Below are positions 26,901 to 35,222 of a stretch of DNA of 64,000 bases, piece by piece; within the stretch, counting starts at the first letter, position 1, and each line of letters opens with the position of its first letter. The position numbers and the translations under genes are program-made. The notes under the pieces were generated by a model that was not told the origin of the DNA, did no database searches, and worked only from the letters and a program-made list of their open reading frames with translations. The DNA is taken from assembly GCA_023386815.1 (NCBI GenBank), contig JAEWIZ010000022.1, positions 434,001 through 498,000 of the forward strand, written 5' to 3'. Origin of the DNA: Bacillota bacterium. GTDB lineage: Bacteria; Bacillota; Clostridia; Lachnospirales; Lachnospiraceae.

Positions 26901-27209
26901 TCAACAACCTTTACCATCAATAGAGCATGAACTACCGTTAAATGATGTTTCTTCTATCTCCAAAAAATCTTTGATCTCAAAGGTCATCGTATTATCTTCC
27001 AGCACAAAGAATGGAATCCCAATTCCACCAGCTTTGATCACTGGTGCAAATATTTCATTATGATCGCGGTAAGATAAGAACTCTTTTAGAATCTTTGTAC
27101 TTCCAGTAATATCTCTATAATCCACCTGGATTGCGGGATAATCCGCTAATCTAGTTTTTGCTTCAACACAATCCGGGCAAAAATCCGCACCATACATGAT
27201 AACCTTCAT
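26901..27209 (-). CDS. Glutaredoxin-like thiol-disulfide protein
   Basis: The 102-residue protein has a thioredoxin fold with an N-terminal redox motif CPDC (residues 12-15), a cis-Pro in GIGIPFFV near 75 and a Cys pair at the C-terminus (SCSIDGKGC). It resembles the clostridial glutaredoxin-related family rather than classical Grx1 (CPYC). It may reduce protein disulfides or handle metals; the C-terminal cysteines suggest an extra redox or metal site. AAAGGA precedes the ATG. Confidence 0.8.
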   Translation of the reverse strand: MKVIMYGADFCPDCVEAKTRLADYPAIQVDYRDITGSTKILKEFLSYRDHNEIFAPVIKAGGIGIPFFVLEDNTMTFEIKDFLEIEETSFNGSSCSIDGKGC

Positions 27210-27342
27210 AATTAATACATCCTTTCCGTTCTAATCAAATGTAAATCAAGAAACTCTTTCCTATCTAATATACTATCTAATATACTATTTAATCCTTTAC
27301 AAAACAAGTTAAAATATGCATCGGTAATACATTTGGTAAAGT

Positions 27343-27382
27343 AAAAAACGCTCCTTCGTTTCATCTGAAACCAAAGAGCGTT
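27343..27382 (-). terminator. Terminator of the xdh operon
   Basis: AACGCTC pairs with GAGCGTT, with an inner GTTTC/GAAAC stem. The minus strand continues with TTTTTT. It lies just after the stop at 27401. Confidence 0.88.
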
Positions 27383-27400
27383 GTTACTTTTGCTAAAGAG

Positions 27401-29722
27401 TTAATGTATTATTTCACGCCATATTTTTTCAGGGGTTGCAGGTATGCTTAATTCCTCCGGATATCTTCCAAGAGAGCAAAGGGCATCTACAATTGCAAAA
27501 TAAACAGATTCTCCATAGACGAAGGGAGGTTCTCCAATTGCTTTTGATCGTTTAATCCCCTTTTCATTGAAACTTCCTTCCAGTAGCTCGATATGAAGCT
27601 CCTCTGGTATATCTCCAAGGGTTGGTATTTTATAGGTAGCCGGAGAACAACTAAGAAGTTCTCCATTCGCATTATACACAAGTTCCTCCGTGGTAACCCA
27701 TCCGATTCCCTGGGCAAAACCTCCCTGGATCTGCCCTATATCCACTCTTGGGTTAATGCTGCTGCCACAGTCATGTAGTATATGAACGCAGTCAATCCTA
27801 GTGCGTCCTGTCAATAAATCAACGGTTACCTCACTGACTGCCGCTCCGAATACATAATAAAGGAAGGGGTGTCCCTGCCCCTTATCCCTGTCAAAGTGAA
27901 TTCCCGGAGAAGCATAGTAGCCATGATCGCACAAGTCGATTCGTTCAAAATAGGCTTTTTTCACCAACTCCCGGAAGGTAATCAGGGGTTTCTCATAATC
28001 TATGTTACCCTCCACCGTAGCATATACATTACCGTTCTCAAAGCTTACCTCTATATTCGGAAACAACCTGCCAACCAATTCCCTTAACCGCTTCATTATC
28101 TTTAAGGAAGCATTCTCTACTGCATGCCCGTTTAGATCACAACCGGAGGAGGCCGCGGTAGGTGAGGTATTGGCTACTCGCTTTGTATTATTACTTTCGA
28201 TACGCACGCAGGATAACGGTACTCCAAAATTAGTTGCAGCTATCTGCGCAATCTTTGTGTTAACCTCCTGCCCCATCTCAATAGCTCCATGGGTGACAGA
28301 GATAGAACCGTCCAGGTAAACCTGAATCAGTGCACTTCCTTGATTTAAATGAGCTGCCGTAAAGGATATTCCAAACTTGACCGGTGTAATTCCAAGACCT
28401 TTCTTTTCATATTTATTCTTGGCATTAAATGCAGCCACATTCTTTCTACGCTCATCCCATCTACTGTCTTTTCTTAGTTTCTCAAAAATCTCACCTACAT
28501 GCTCCGCGTGTAAGATTTCTTCCCCGTAAGGTGCAATATCACCCTTGCGGTACATATTCTTCATTCTCACATCTAAGGGATCAAGCCCTAGGGTGAATGC
28601 AATTTTCTGCAACACACTCTCAATAGCAAAGATACCCTGGGGTCCCCCAAAACCTCGAAAGGCGGTAGCGGGATGCAAATTGGTCTTACAGGGTCGTCCA
28701 ATCACCCGAATATTCTCAATCTGATAACTGTTCTCTGCGTGCAGCATCGCTCTCTCCAGTACGGAGGTACTAACATCAGCAACCGCCCCACAGTTGGAAT
28801 TAAGTTCAATGCAGTAGGCAAGTATTCTCCCCTCTTTGTCAAAGGCTACCCGGTAATCACTTTCGAATGCATGGCGTTTACCAGTACATAGCATATCTTC
28901 ATCTCTGGTAAGACGAAGCTCCGTGGGGCGTCCGGTGTGAAAGGTTGCAAGGGCTGCTATACATGCCCAGGCAGTTGCTTGAGTTTCCTTTCCGCCAAAG
29001 CCTCCTCCAATCCTTTTAATGTCTACCGTAACCTGATTCTGAGATACTCCGAGTACATTGGCAACCATTCTCTGTATCTCATTAGGGTTTTGTGAAGATG
29101 AATAGATCGTAATACCCCCATCATCCTCGGGTATAGAAAGAACACCTTGAGTCTCCAAATAAAAATGCTCCTGCCCCTCGTTACGGATCACTCCCTCCAG
29201 ATAATAGGGACAATCTGCGAATACGGATTCTACATCTCCTCGTTCAATTGTTCTTACTGGACCTACAAACTGATTCTTTGCTATCGCATCTCTTACCGTT
29301 AATACTGGAGTCTCCTCTTCCAGCTCTAATTCAATGAGACCCAATGCAATCTCTGCTTCTTCCACGCTTTCGGCTGCTATAATGGCTACCGGTTCGCCTA
29401 CAAAATGTACCTGCCCCTGTGCCAGACAGACCTCATCTTGAATAATCCCTCCAATTTGATTCTCTCCAGAAATATCCTCCGCCGTAAGTACTGTTGCGAC
29501 TCCTGGTGAGGCCTTAGCTTTCGCAGTATCAATCTTAATAATCTTGCCATGTGCAAGGGGACTTAGCAGCACTTTCACATACAGAAGGTGACGGGGCTTT
29601 GGAATGTCATCAATAAACTGAGAATGTCCTGTTACATGGTCACGCCCACTGATATGTGAAGGTGAAGTGCCTACCTGCCCCCAACCCAAGTTATTATTGC
29701 TTTTAGTCCATTCATTCTTCAT
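27401..29722 (-). CDS. xdhB: Xanthine dehydrogenase, molybdopterin-binding subunit
   Basis: The 773-residue protein is a molybdenum hydroxylase large subunit of the xanthine oxidase family. It shows GGGFGGKE near 230, AFRGFGGPQG near 345 and KAIGEPPF near 740. Residues equivalent to bovine Glu802 (IEMGQE), Arg880 (FRGFGG) and Glu1261 (GEPP) are present, which supports purine hydroxylation rather than aldehyde oxidation. GGAGG spacing favours the second ATG at 29722 over that at 29728. It overlaps the end of xdhA. The two subunits form the Mo/Fe-S/FAD enzyme. No XdhC-type cofactor insertion factor is nearby. Confidence 0.9.
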   Translation of the reverse strand: MKNEWTKSNNNLGWGQVGTSPSHISGRDHVTGHSQFIDDIPKPRHLLYVKVLLSPLAHGKIIKIDTAKAKASPGVATVLTAEDISGENQIGGIIQDEVCLAQGQVHFVGEPVAIIAAESVEEAEIALGLIELELEEETPVLTVRDAIAKNQFVGPVRTIERGDVESVFADCPYYLEGVIRNEGQEHFYLETQGVLSIPEDDGGITIYSSSQNPNEIQRMVANVLGVSQNQVTVDIKRIGGGFGGKETQATAWACIAALATFHTGRPTELRLTRDEDMLCTGKRHAFESDYRVAFDKEGRILAYCIELNSNCGAVADVSTSVLERAMLHAENSYQIENIRVIGRPCKTNLHPATAFRGFGGPQGIFAIESVLQKIAFTLGLDPLDVRMKNMYRKGDIAPYGEEILHAEHVGEIFEKLRKDSRWDERRKNVAAFNAKNKYEKKGLGITPVKFGISFTAAHLNQGSALIQVYLDGSISVTHGAIEMGQEVNTKIAQIAATNFGVPLSCVRIESNNTKRVANTSPTAASSGCDLNGHAVENASLKIMKRLRELVGRLFPNIEVSFENGNVYATVEGNIDYEKPLITFRELVKKAYFERIDLCDHGYYASPGIHFDRDKGQGHPFLYYVFGAAVSEVTVDLLTGRTRIDCVHILHDCGSSINPRVDIGQIQGGFAQGIGWVTTEELVYNANGELLSCSPATYKIPTLGDIPEELHIELLEGSFNEKGIKRSKAIGEPPFVYGESVYFAIVDALCSLGRYPEELSIPATPEKIWREIIH

Positions 29723-31181
29723 AACCATCGACCTCCTGACTATTTTTATAAGCCAGATAATGCTTTAATAACAGATTTTGCATCATTGCCCTTCGGTACT
29801 TAGCACTACCTCTGACATCATCAATTGGAGTAGCTTCCGTAGCAATCACCTCAAAGGCTCCCAGAAAAGTCTCTTCCTTCATTTCTTTCCCTTCCAGATA
29901 ACGGGAGGTCTTTGGCAGGTACAGGGTAGTTGCCCCTACACCACCACAGGCAAGTTCGGCCTTTTTGATTGTCCCCTCTTCTACCTTCAGAGCGATTGCT
30001 GAATTTACTGCAGCAATGTCCACTTCTTTCCTCTTACTCACTTTCTCAAAATTAATAAAATTATATAGACCCAACGAAATAGTAATTGCCTCAATCCACT
30101 CCGAAGGTTTATTCACTGTCTTTTTATATCCGAGATAAAAATTCCTGATAGGAATCCTTCTCTCCCCTTCCTGACTTCGTAAGGTGAGCACGGCGTCGAC
30201 TGCCATCAGTAGAGGAACTGTATCAGCAACCGGAGAGGCATTCACTATATTTCCAGCAACTGTAGCATAAGAACGCACCTGTTCAGAGCACATCCTTTGC
30301 ACCGTCGCAGAAAACTCCGGGAATAATTCACTGGTAGAGTCAATAATTCTGGATAGGGACACTCCTCCACCTAGAACCAGCTCTTTTGCTTCCTGCGAGT
30401 TATCTTGTGAGATTTGTTGTAAAGAGTCCAGTCTGCCTAGATCCAGCAGTAATCTAAAATGTTGATTCCTTTTCTTAATACCTACCACCACATCACTGCC
30501 TCCATTGATGTAACGAAGTCTATTTCCTTCTGTTAATTCCTTTTGGCTTTGTAAAAATGCCAGCAGATTATCCTCTGAAATCGGTGAATAATAGGCATAT
30601 GTACTGTCATCCACAAAGATATCCTCGTGGAGAAAAGCGAGCTGCTTTTGTTCTGTAGCTGTTAAATAGCTAGGTCTGATATCCTCGGAGCAGACAGATA
30701 TCTCCTCTAGAAATTCAGGTACGTTACGTATCGAATCATATCCTGTACAGCGGCAAAGGTTTCCTTCTAAATATCTACGAAACTCCTCTTTTGTTGGTTT
30801 GCTCCGTTCTAAATAAAGCGCGAGTATCGATAGGCATACTCCCGGTGTACAGAATCCGCATTGCGTTGCATGTGCACTTAGGATTGCTTCCTGTATGGGA
30901 TGAAGTCTACCTTTCTCCGCCAAACCCTCAATTGTTATCAGATGTTTCCCTTCTAATTTGGCAGCCAAATAAAGGCAACCGGTTACTGATTTGTAATGAA
31001 CCCTACCCTCTCTAACTTCGCCGATTACAACCGTACAGGCACCACAGTCACCCTCACCGCAGCCTTCCTTGATCCCGTTTAATTCCAGTTTGTTACGAAG
31101 CAGCTCCAGTACAGTGGTTTCTGCTTTTACCTGTACCTCTTTTAAATTGCCATTTAGAAAGAAGTGAACTGTTTTCTTCAT
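29712..31181 (-). CDS. xdhA: Xanthine dehydrogenase, Fe-S and FAD subunit
   Basis: The 489-residue protein fuses two domains as in Rhodobacter XdhA. The N-terminal [2Fe-2S] ferredoxin (GCGEGDCGACTV near 40-51) and the second helical [2Fe-2S] domain (QCGFCTPGVC, EGNLCRCTGYDSI, to about 155) are followed by a CO-dehydrogenase-type FAD domain (INGGSDVVVGIKK near 222, ATVAGNIVNASPVADT near 305). It passes electrons from the Mo centre to FAD and an acceptor. AAAGGGAG precedes the ATG. It is first in the operon, behind a 300-base structured leader, and overlaps xdhB by 11 bases. Confidence 0.92.
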   Translation of the reverse strand: MKKTVHFFLNGNLKEVQVKAETTVLELLRNKLELNGIKEGCGEGDCGACTVVIGEVREGRVHYKSVTGCLYLAAKLEGKHLITIEGLAEKGRLHPIQEAILSAHATQCGFCTPGVCLSILALYLERSKPTKEEFRRYLEGNLCRCTGYDSIRNVPEFLEEISVCSEDIRPSYLTATEQKQLAFLHEDIFVDDSTYAYYSPISEDNLLAFLQSQKELTEGNRLRYINGGSDVVVGIKKRNQHFRLLLDLGRLDSLQQISQDNSQEAKELVLGGGVSLSRIIDSTSELFPEFSATVQRMCSEQVRSYATVAGNIVNASPVADTVPLLMAVDAVLTLRSQEGERRIPIRNFYLGYKKTVNKPSEWIEAITISLGLYNFINFEKVSKRKEVDIAAVNSAIALKVEEGTIKKAELACGGVGATTLYLPKTSRYLEGKEMKEETFLGAFEVIATEATPIDDVRGSAKYRRAMMQNLLLKHYLAYKNSQEVDGYEE

Positions 31182-31310
31182 GTCGATTACTCCCTTTCAT
31201 CAATGTTTTAATAACTGGCCTTCCTATGCTGCATTTTCTTCCCAGCCATGAATCATGTACCGAGGATCCTCTGATTTGTATGATCTGCCGTAATTCTATT
31301 GATAAGAAAA

Positions 31311-31394
31311 GCCCTAGGCTAAGGAGATGCAAACCAGAACCATCCGTTGTCTTGTGTAACGGTGATCCGCTTTGGTACTCATGAAGCCTAGGGC
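31311..31394 (-). ncRNA. Structured leader RNA of xdhA (riboswitch candidate)
   Basis: On the minus strand a perfect 10-bp closing stem (GCCCTAGGCT with AGCCTAGGGC) encloses a 64-base domain. Inside it lies a CCGTT/AACGG hairpin and a further GAG/CTC plus CAAA/TTTG helix interrupted by a symmetric 3-by-3 loop. The closing stem is followed by TTTTCTTAT, so it could also act as a terminator. It is about 130 bases upstream of xdhA and downstream of a good promoter. The position suggests sensing of a purine or of molybdenum cofactor. I could not match it to a known riboswitch by eye. Confidence 0.6.
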
Positions 31395-31488
31395 AATTTA
31401 AGTTCGCCTGGTTGAAATGCTCAAACATATAAATGAGCTTATACAAGAAAATATTATAATGTTAATATCTCTTTGTATTATTAATATA

Positions 31489-31516
31489 ATTATACCTTTT
31501 TTAATTTTCTAGTCAA
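31489..31516 (-). promoter_or_regulatory. Promoter of the xdh operon
   Basis: Minus-strand TTGACT (31511-31516), a 16-base spacer and a perfect TATAAT (31489-31494) predict a transcript starting near 31481, about 300 bases before the xdhA start. Confidence 0.7.
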
Positions 31517-31580
31517 CAAAAATTTCCTGCAGAAATTTACATATTTTAGTATTACTACAAAATCCGCAAACCCTACTTTT

Positions 31581-32570
31581 TTAAAGTACAGTGATTACCT
31601 TATAGACTAGATAGGCTGCATATGATAATAAAAGAAAAATACCTACTCTACGCGTAATCTTTTTTCTTATCCACGAAATAGCAAAAACAAAAATCGTCAG
31701 AACTAACATAACTGAGACGTCCAGCCCAAGACTTAAATCCGTCGGAATCGGTGAGATGACAGATGATAGTCCAAGAACCAAAAGAATGTTAAAGATATTA
31801 CTCCCAATACAATTTCCTAAAACAATATCCGGTTCCTTTTTCATCGCAGCTATAATACTTGTGATTAGCTCTGGCATTGTAGTTGCAATAGCAACTACGG
31901 TAAGGCCAATTAAAGTTTCACTAAGTCCCAGACTTTGAGCAATGCTTGTACTGCTTCCTACCGTTAACCTACCACCAATAAAAAGTCCTGCAAGTGAAAG
32001 TATGGAGAAACACCATAATTTTAATAGTTTTTCCTTCTTCTCGGTGTCAATTAAGTCCTTTGATAATTGGTTACCATCTGCATCCATATCGATATCACCT
32101 TCAGCATCAATTTCAATTTTCATTGATACCTTTGAATTTCTACTAACATATAGCATAAAGCCGATGAAACCAATCATAAGTATAGCGCCATTCATACGAG
32201 AAAGCCAGCCATTATCAAAAAGCATGACAATCATAATGACTTGAGCAAGGATCAGCATCGGTATCTCACGTCGCACCACGGAATCTTTTACCTGTAAAGG
32301 CATAATGATAGCGGAGAGGCCAACAATTAAGGCGGTATTCGACAACGAGCTTCCGATTATATTACCAAGGGTTAGCTGATTCGTATGAGTTATCCCCGAG
32401 ATAATACCAACAGCAAGTTCTGGTGCACTTGTTCCGAAGGCTACTACAGTGATACCAATAACAAAGGAGGACACCCCATATCGCTTCGCAATTTTTGAAG
32501 ACGATTCAATTAAAACGTCAGCACTCCGAATTATCATAATTAAACCCAAAACTAGTATAAAATATTGCAT
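31581..32570 (-). CDS. Ca2+/Na+ antiporter (CaCA family, YrbG-like)
   Basis: The frame opens at 32639, but the ATG at 32570 with GAGGAAG upstream is the true start. The upstream part is untranslated leader. The 329-residue membrane protein has ten or so helices in two inverted halves. The signature alpha repeats are GTSAPELAVG near 50 and TTMPELITS near 230, which bind cation in exchangers. A cytoplasmic acidic loop (EIDAEGDIDMDADGN) separates the halves. It probably exports Ca2+ in exchange for Na+ or H+. Expression appears controlled by an attenuator in the leader. Confidence 0.9.
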   Translation of the reverse strand: MQYFILVLGLIMIIRSADVLIESSSKIAKRYGVSSFVIGITVVAFGTSAPELAVGIISGITHTNQLTLGNIIGSSLSNTALIVGLSAIIMPLQVKDSVVRREIPMLILAQVIMIVMLFDNGWLSRMNGAILMIGFIGFMLYVSRNSKVSMKIEIDAEGDIDMDADGNQLSKDLIDTEKKEKLLKLWCFSILSLAGLFIGGRLTVGSSTSIAQSLGLSETLIGLTVVAIATTMPELITSIIAAMKKEPDIVLGNCIGSNIFNILLVLGLSSVISPIPTDLSLGLDVSVMLVLTIFVFAISWIRKKITRRVGIFLLLSYAAYLVYKVITVL

Positions 32571-32598
32571 GATTATCTTCCTCTCTATATTTATATAT

Positions 32599-32637
32599 AA
32601 AAAAGGGTAGAGAAACCTCTTATGAAGCCCTCCACCC
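32599..32637 (-). terminator. Leader attenuator of the Ca2+/Na+ antiporter gene
   Basis: GGGTGGAG and CTCTACCC pair over 8 bp (one G-U), followed by TTTTTT on the minus strand. This is a full intrinsic terminator 29 bases upstream of the start codon and downstream of the promoter. It implies control by premature termination. Confidence 0.75.
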
Positions 32638-32704
32638 ATTAAGCTTAATATCTTGAAGCAGTTAGTCTGCCCAACCGGAACGATACCTATTATTTACACA
32701 CAGT

Positions 32705-32733
32705 ATATTAACCGATTTAAAATCAAAAATCAA
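32705..32733 (-). promoter_or_regulatory. Promoter of the Ca2+/Na+ antiporter leader
   Basis: Minus-strand TTGATT (32728-32733), a 17-base spacer and TAATAT (32705-32710) would give a leader of about 130 bases that includes the attenuator. Confidence 0.55.
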
Positions 32734-32801
32734 TATATTTTTTGATATAATAGAATTATAACAATCATATTTTAATATAGAAAAACATTAAGAATGAGGA
32801 T

Positions 32802-34226
32802 ATGACATTGGAACAGGTTAAAGTCAGTTTACGCCCCTTAGTATTTAATATTAATTTACCCACCGTATTGAAAACAGCGATTCTTCCAGGCGACTCAATA
32901 GAACGACTTTTCATTGCAACACAATTAGGAGTTATTTATTACTTAGGAGATGGTGTAATTGAGACTTTTTTAGATATCACCGCAAAAGTATTAGAGTTAG
33001 GCACTTCCTCTGGCGGTTATGATGAGCGTGGATTACTGGGACTGGCATTTCATCCTGATTTTACAACAAACGGTTTGTTTTATCTACATTATTCTGTAGC
33101 CGGCACTCAGGGTCCGGGCGCTCTTCCTGGACCCTTTCAACCTAATCCCTGTGATCCATCAACCTTAAACCTAAGGTGGACAAATCGCACAGTTTGGTAT
33201 AATCATATCGATACGGTTGAAGAATGGTTACTTCCAACAGATGCGCAACCTCAAAAGCAGCGAACGCTACTTAACATAAGAAGACCATTTTTAAATCATA
33301 ATGGTGTCAACAGCCTAAACTTCTCCCCTGAAACCGGAAAGCTCGTTCTTACAACCGGAGATGGCGGGTCAGGCTACGATCCTTTTAATTTAAGTCAAGA
33401 TTCTATGGAGATTGCTGGCAAAATCATTGAAATTGATCTTGAAAAGAATATCTATAATGATAATCCGACGGTTGTGACACGCTTTGATGAGCTACCGGAA
33501 GCGATTCAGGATACACTCACCGTTATCGCCAAAGGTGTTCGAAATATCCCTGGGATTTCATATCAAAAATCTAATAATAGGTATATCAAGTACATAGGAA
33601 ATGTGGGGCAGGATCTGGTGGAGTCAATATTCTCTTTCATAGATTATAAACCAATTCCAGTTACTGAACTTGTTCAGGCCACTGAAATGAAAACTGACCT
33701 TGACCAGGAAGGATTCGTTAATTTCGGTTGGCGCGGTTGGGAAGGTAATCTTCCTGCATTAATCTTAAGAAACTGTTCAAAAAATGAAAAACTGGATGAG
33801 AAAGTTGTTGCTTATTACGATGATGCCATCAACATCTCTGCAGGACGACTCCTACCCTTGACCTGCTATTTTCATGAAGATTCCCGTCCAGATAAATTTG
33901 GAGCAACTGCATTGACTGGGGTGCTTCCCTATATGGGTGATGCACTTCCTGATCTTACTGGAAGTGTTGTATTTACAGACCTGGCTCGTAATGAAGGTTC
34001 CCGCCCACCTGCTCGAGGAATTTTAGCATATACCACGGTAAGAAATGATTGCAAACTTCAAAATTATTCCATTATTGAAACTGATTATGATTTCGGAGCA
34101 AAATCAGCCTTTTATGTCAGTCTGGGTTCCAATCTGAATCAGAGCAGAATGTTTTTAGGGGTATATGCCTCTATGAAGGTGACCGATTTAAATCAGGGTA
34201 CTATTTTTGAAATTGTTCCAGCCTAA
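32802..34226 (+). CDS. Glucose/sorbosone dehydrogenase-like beta-propeller (PQQ-dependent family fold)
   Basis: The 474-residue protein has the six-bladed propeller of the GSDH/soluble aldose sugar dehydrogenase family. It shows GGYDERGLLGLAFHPDFTTN near 67-86, FLNHNGVNSLNFSPETGKL near 165, LTTGDGGSGYDP and NFGWRGWEGN near 308. There is no signal peptide, which is unusual for a family that normally acts outside the cytoplasm, and the organism is probably anaerobic. PQQ dependence is not established. GAGGA is too close to the ATG at 32802 and better placed for the TTG at 32808, so the start is uncertain by two codons. Confidence 0.75.
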   Translation: MTLEQVKVSLRPLVFNINLPTVLKTAILPGDSIERLFIATQLGVIYYLGDGVIETFLDITAKVLELGTSSGGYDERGLLGLAFHPDFTTNGLFYLHYSVAGTQGPGALPGPFQPNPCDPSTLNLRWTNRTVWYNHIDTVEEWLLPTDAQPQKQRTLLNIRRPFLNHNGVNSLNFSPETGKLVLTTGDGGSGYDPFNLSQDSMEIAGKIIEIDLEKNIYNDNPTVVTRFDELPEAIQDTLTVIAKGVRNIPGISYQKSNNRYIKYIGNVGQDLVESIFSFIDYKPIPVTELVQATEMKTDLDQEGFVNFGWRGWEGNLPALILRNCSKNEKLDEKVVAYYDDAINISAGRLLPLTCYFHEDSRPDKFGATALTGVLPYMGDALPDLTGSVVFTDLARNEGSRPPARGILAYTTVRNDCKLQNYSIIETDYDFGAKSAFYVSLGSNLNQSRMFLGVYASMKVTDLNQGTIFEIVPA

Positions 34227-34263
34227 TAATAAAAATCTGGTAGACTTCAAAAACAGTTATCTA

Positions 34264-34328
34264 TATATGCTCCTTTCTAAGTTGACAAGTGTAACATTAA
34301 ATACTTGTAGCTTAGAAAGGAGCATATA
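34264..34328. repeat. Long inverted repeat at convergent gene ends
   Basis: An 18-bp perfect stem (34264-34281 with 34311-34328) encloses a second 6-bp stem, ACAAGT/ACTTGT. No T-run follows on either strand. It lies between the propeller gene and the converging lipoprotein gene and probably terminates or protects both transcripts. Confidence 0.65.
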
Positions 34329-34350
34329 ATATTCATCTTCTCATAAATCG

Positions 34351-35097
34351 CTATTTGATTTTAAAGGTATCTAACATCGCTTGAATTCTGGCACCATAAC
34401 CCTCTGCAGCTTCTAAAAAGTACTGGGTTTCAATGGTGTATATTGCTGTGCTATCTTCAATAATATAATAATTACGAACAATAGAATTCCATTCTGAGCC
34501 ACCTTTGGCTGTTATCAGGGTTCCTTTATAATTTCCTACGGATACATCCTTGGTTATCTTTGATGTTAAGCTGTTTTTCGAAAGGGTTGCTGATAATTCC
34601 TTCGTATAGTCAGATGCACTTCGATTCTCAAGATGGTTGATACTTACATAAATATATGGATAGATTGCAGGATCAGGATTTTCTGCTATAAAAGTATCCA
34701 CCCCGTCTTTATCAGAATATTCAAATCTGTCAACATCATACATAATTTCATAACCGTCGCCATCATGCCATAAGCCATACATTGTCTCTTCCATCCCCTC
34801 AAGTTCAATTGTTACAAGCGTAGGACTATCGCCCTCTTTCAACTTCACCTCCCCTTTGGTCTCCTCTTCCACCTCTTCTTTCGTTTCTTCCTTTGTTCCT
34901 GCCTCGGAGTCCGTAGCTTCTGGTGTTTTTGTTATTTCTTCGCTCGTAACTACATTCTCGGCAACTTCTGATTTAAGTTCATCATCAAGAGAAGCAGAGT
35001 CTTCAATGGAAATCGGACTTTTTTCAATCTCAGCTTTTGAACAACCGGTAAAACCTATCATTGTAAATACGGATAGGATAAGTATTGTTTTTTTCAT
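34351..35097 (-). CDS. Hypothetical lipoprotein with acidic linker
   Basis: The 248-residue protein has a lipoprotein signal ending GFTGC (Cys19), then an acidic Glu/Thr/Ser-rich linker to about residue 90 (TKEETKEEVEEETKGEV). A globular C-terminal domain follows (LVTIELEGMEETMYGLWHDG and later IYTIETQYFLEAAEGYGARI), similar in style to small secreted domains found with sensor kinases. It lies just downstream of a two-component system in the same direction, so it may be an accessory sensor or a target. No enzyme motif recognised. Confidence 0.75.
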   Translation of the reverse strand: MKKTILILSVFTMIGFTGCSKAEIEKSPISIEDSASLDDELKSEVAENVVTSEEITKTPEATDSEAGTKEETKEEVEEETKGEVKLKEGDSPTLVTIELEGMEETMYGLWHDGDGYEIMYDVDRFEYSDKDGVDTFIAENPDPAIYPYIYVSINHLENRSASDYTKELSATLSKNSLTSKITKDVSVGNYKGTLITAKGGSEWNSIVRNYYIIEDSTAIYTIETQYFLEAAEGYGARIQAMLDTFKIK

Positions 35098-35118
35098 AGT
35101 AATTCCTTCTTTCTATTC

Positions 35119-35144
35119 ATTTAACAGGTTCCTTCCTGTTAAAT
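35119..35144 (-). promoter_or_regulatory. Hairpin/palindrome upstream of the lipoprotein gene
   Basis: ATTTAACAGG and CCTGTTAAAT form a perfect 10-bp inverted repeat with a 6-base spacer, 22 bases upstream of the lipoprotein ATG and after the kinase stop. It could be a response-regulator site or an mRNA stem. Confidence 0.45.
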
Positions 35145-35222
35145 ACAGTATAGTAACAGAAGTTATCAGATTTACAATGAAGTTGTAACAGAGTTGTAAA
35201 TACTGCACCTGCTAATCATTGC

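Noticed and set aside
31093..31446. 117-residue open frame upstream of and overlapping xdhA
   Set aside because: It runs through the structured leader and the xdhA start in another frame, without a convincing ribosome binding site or family resemblance.
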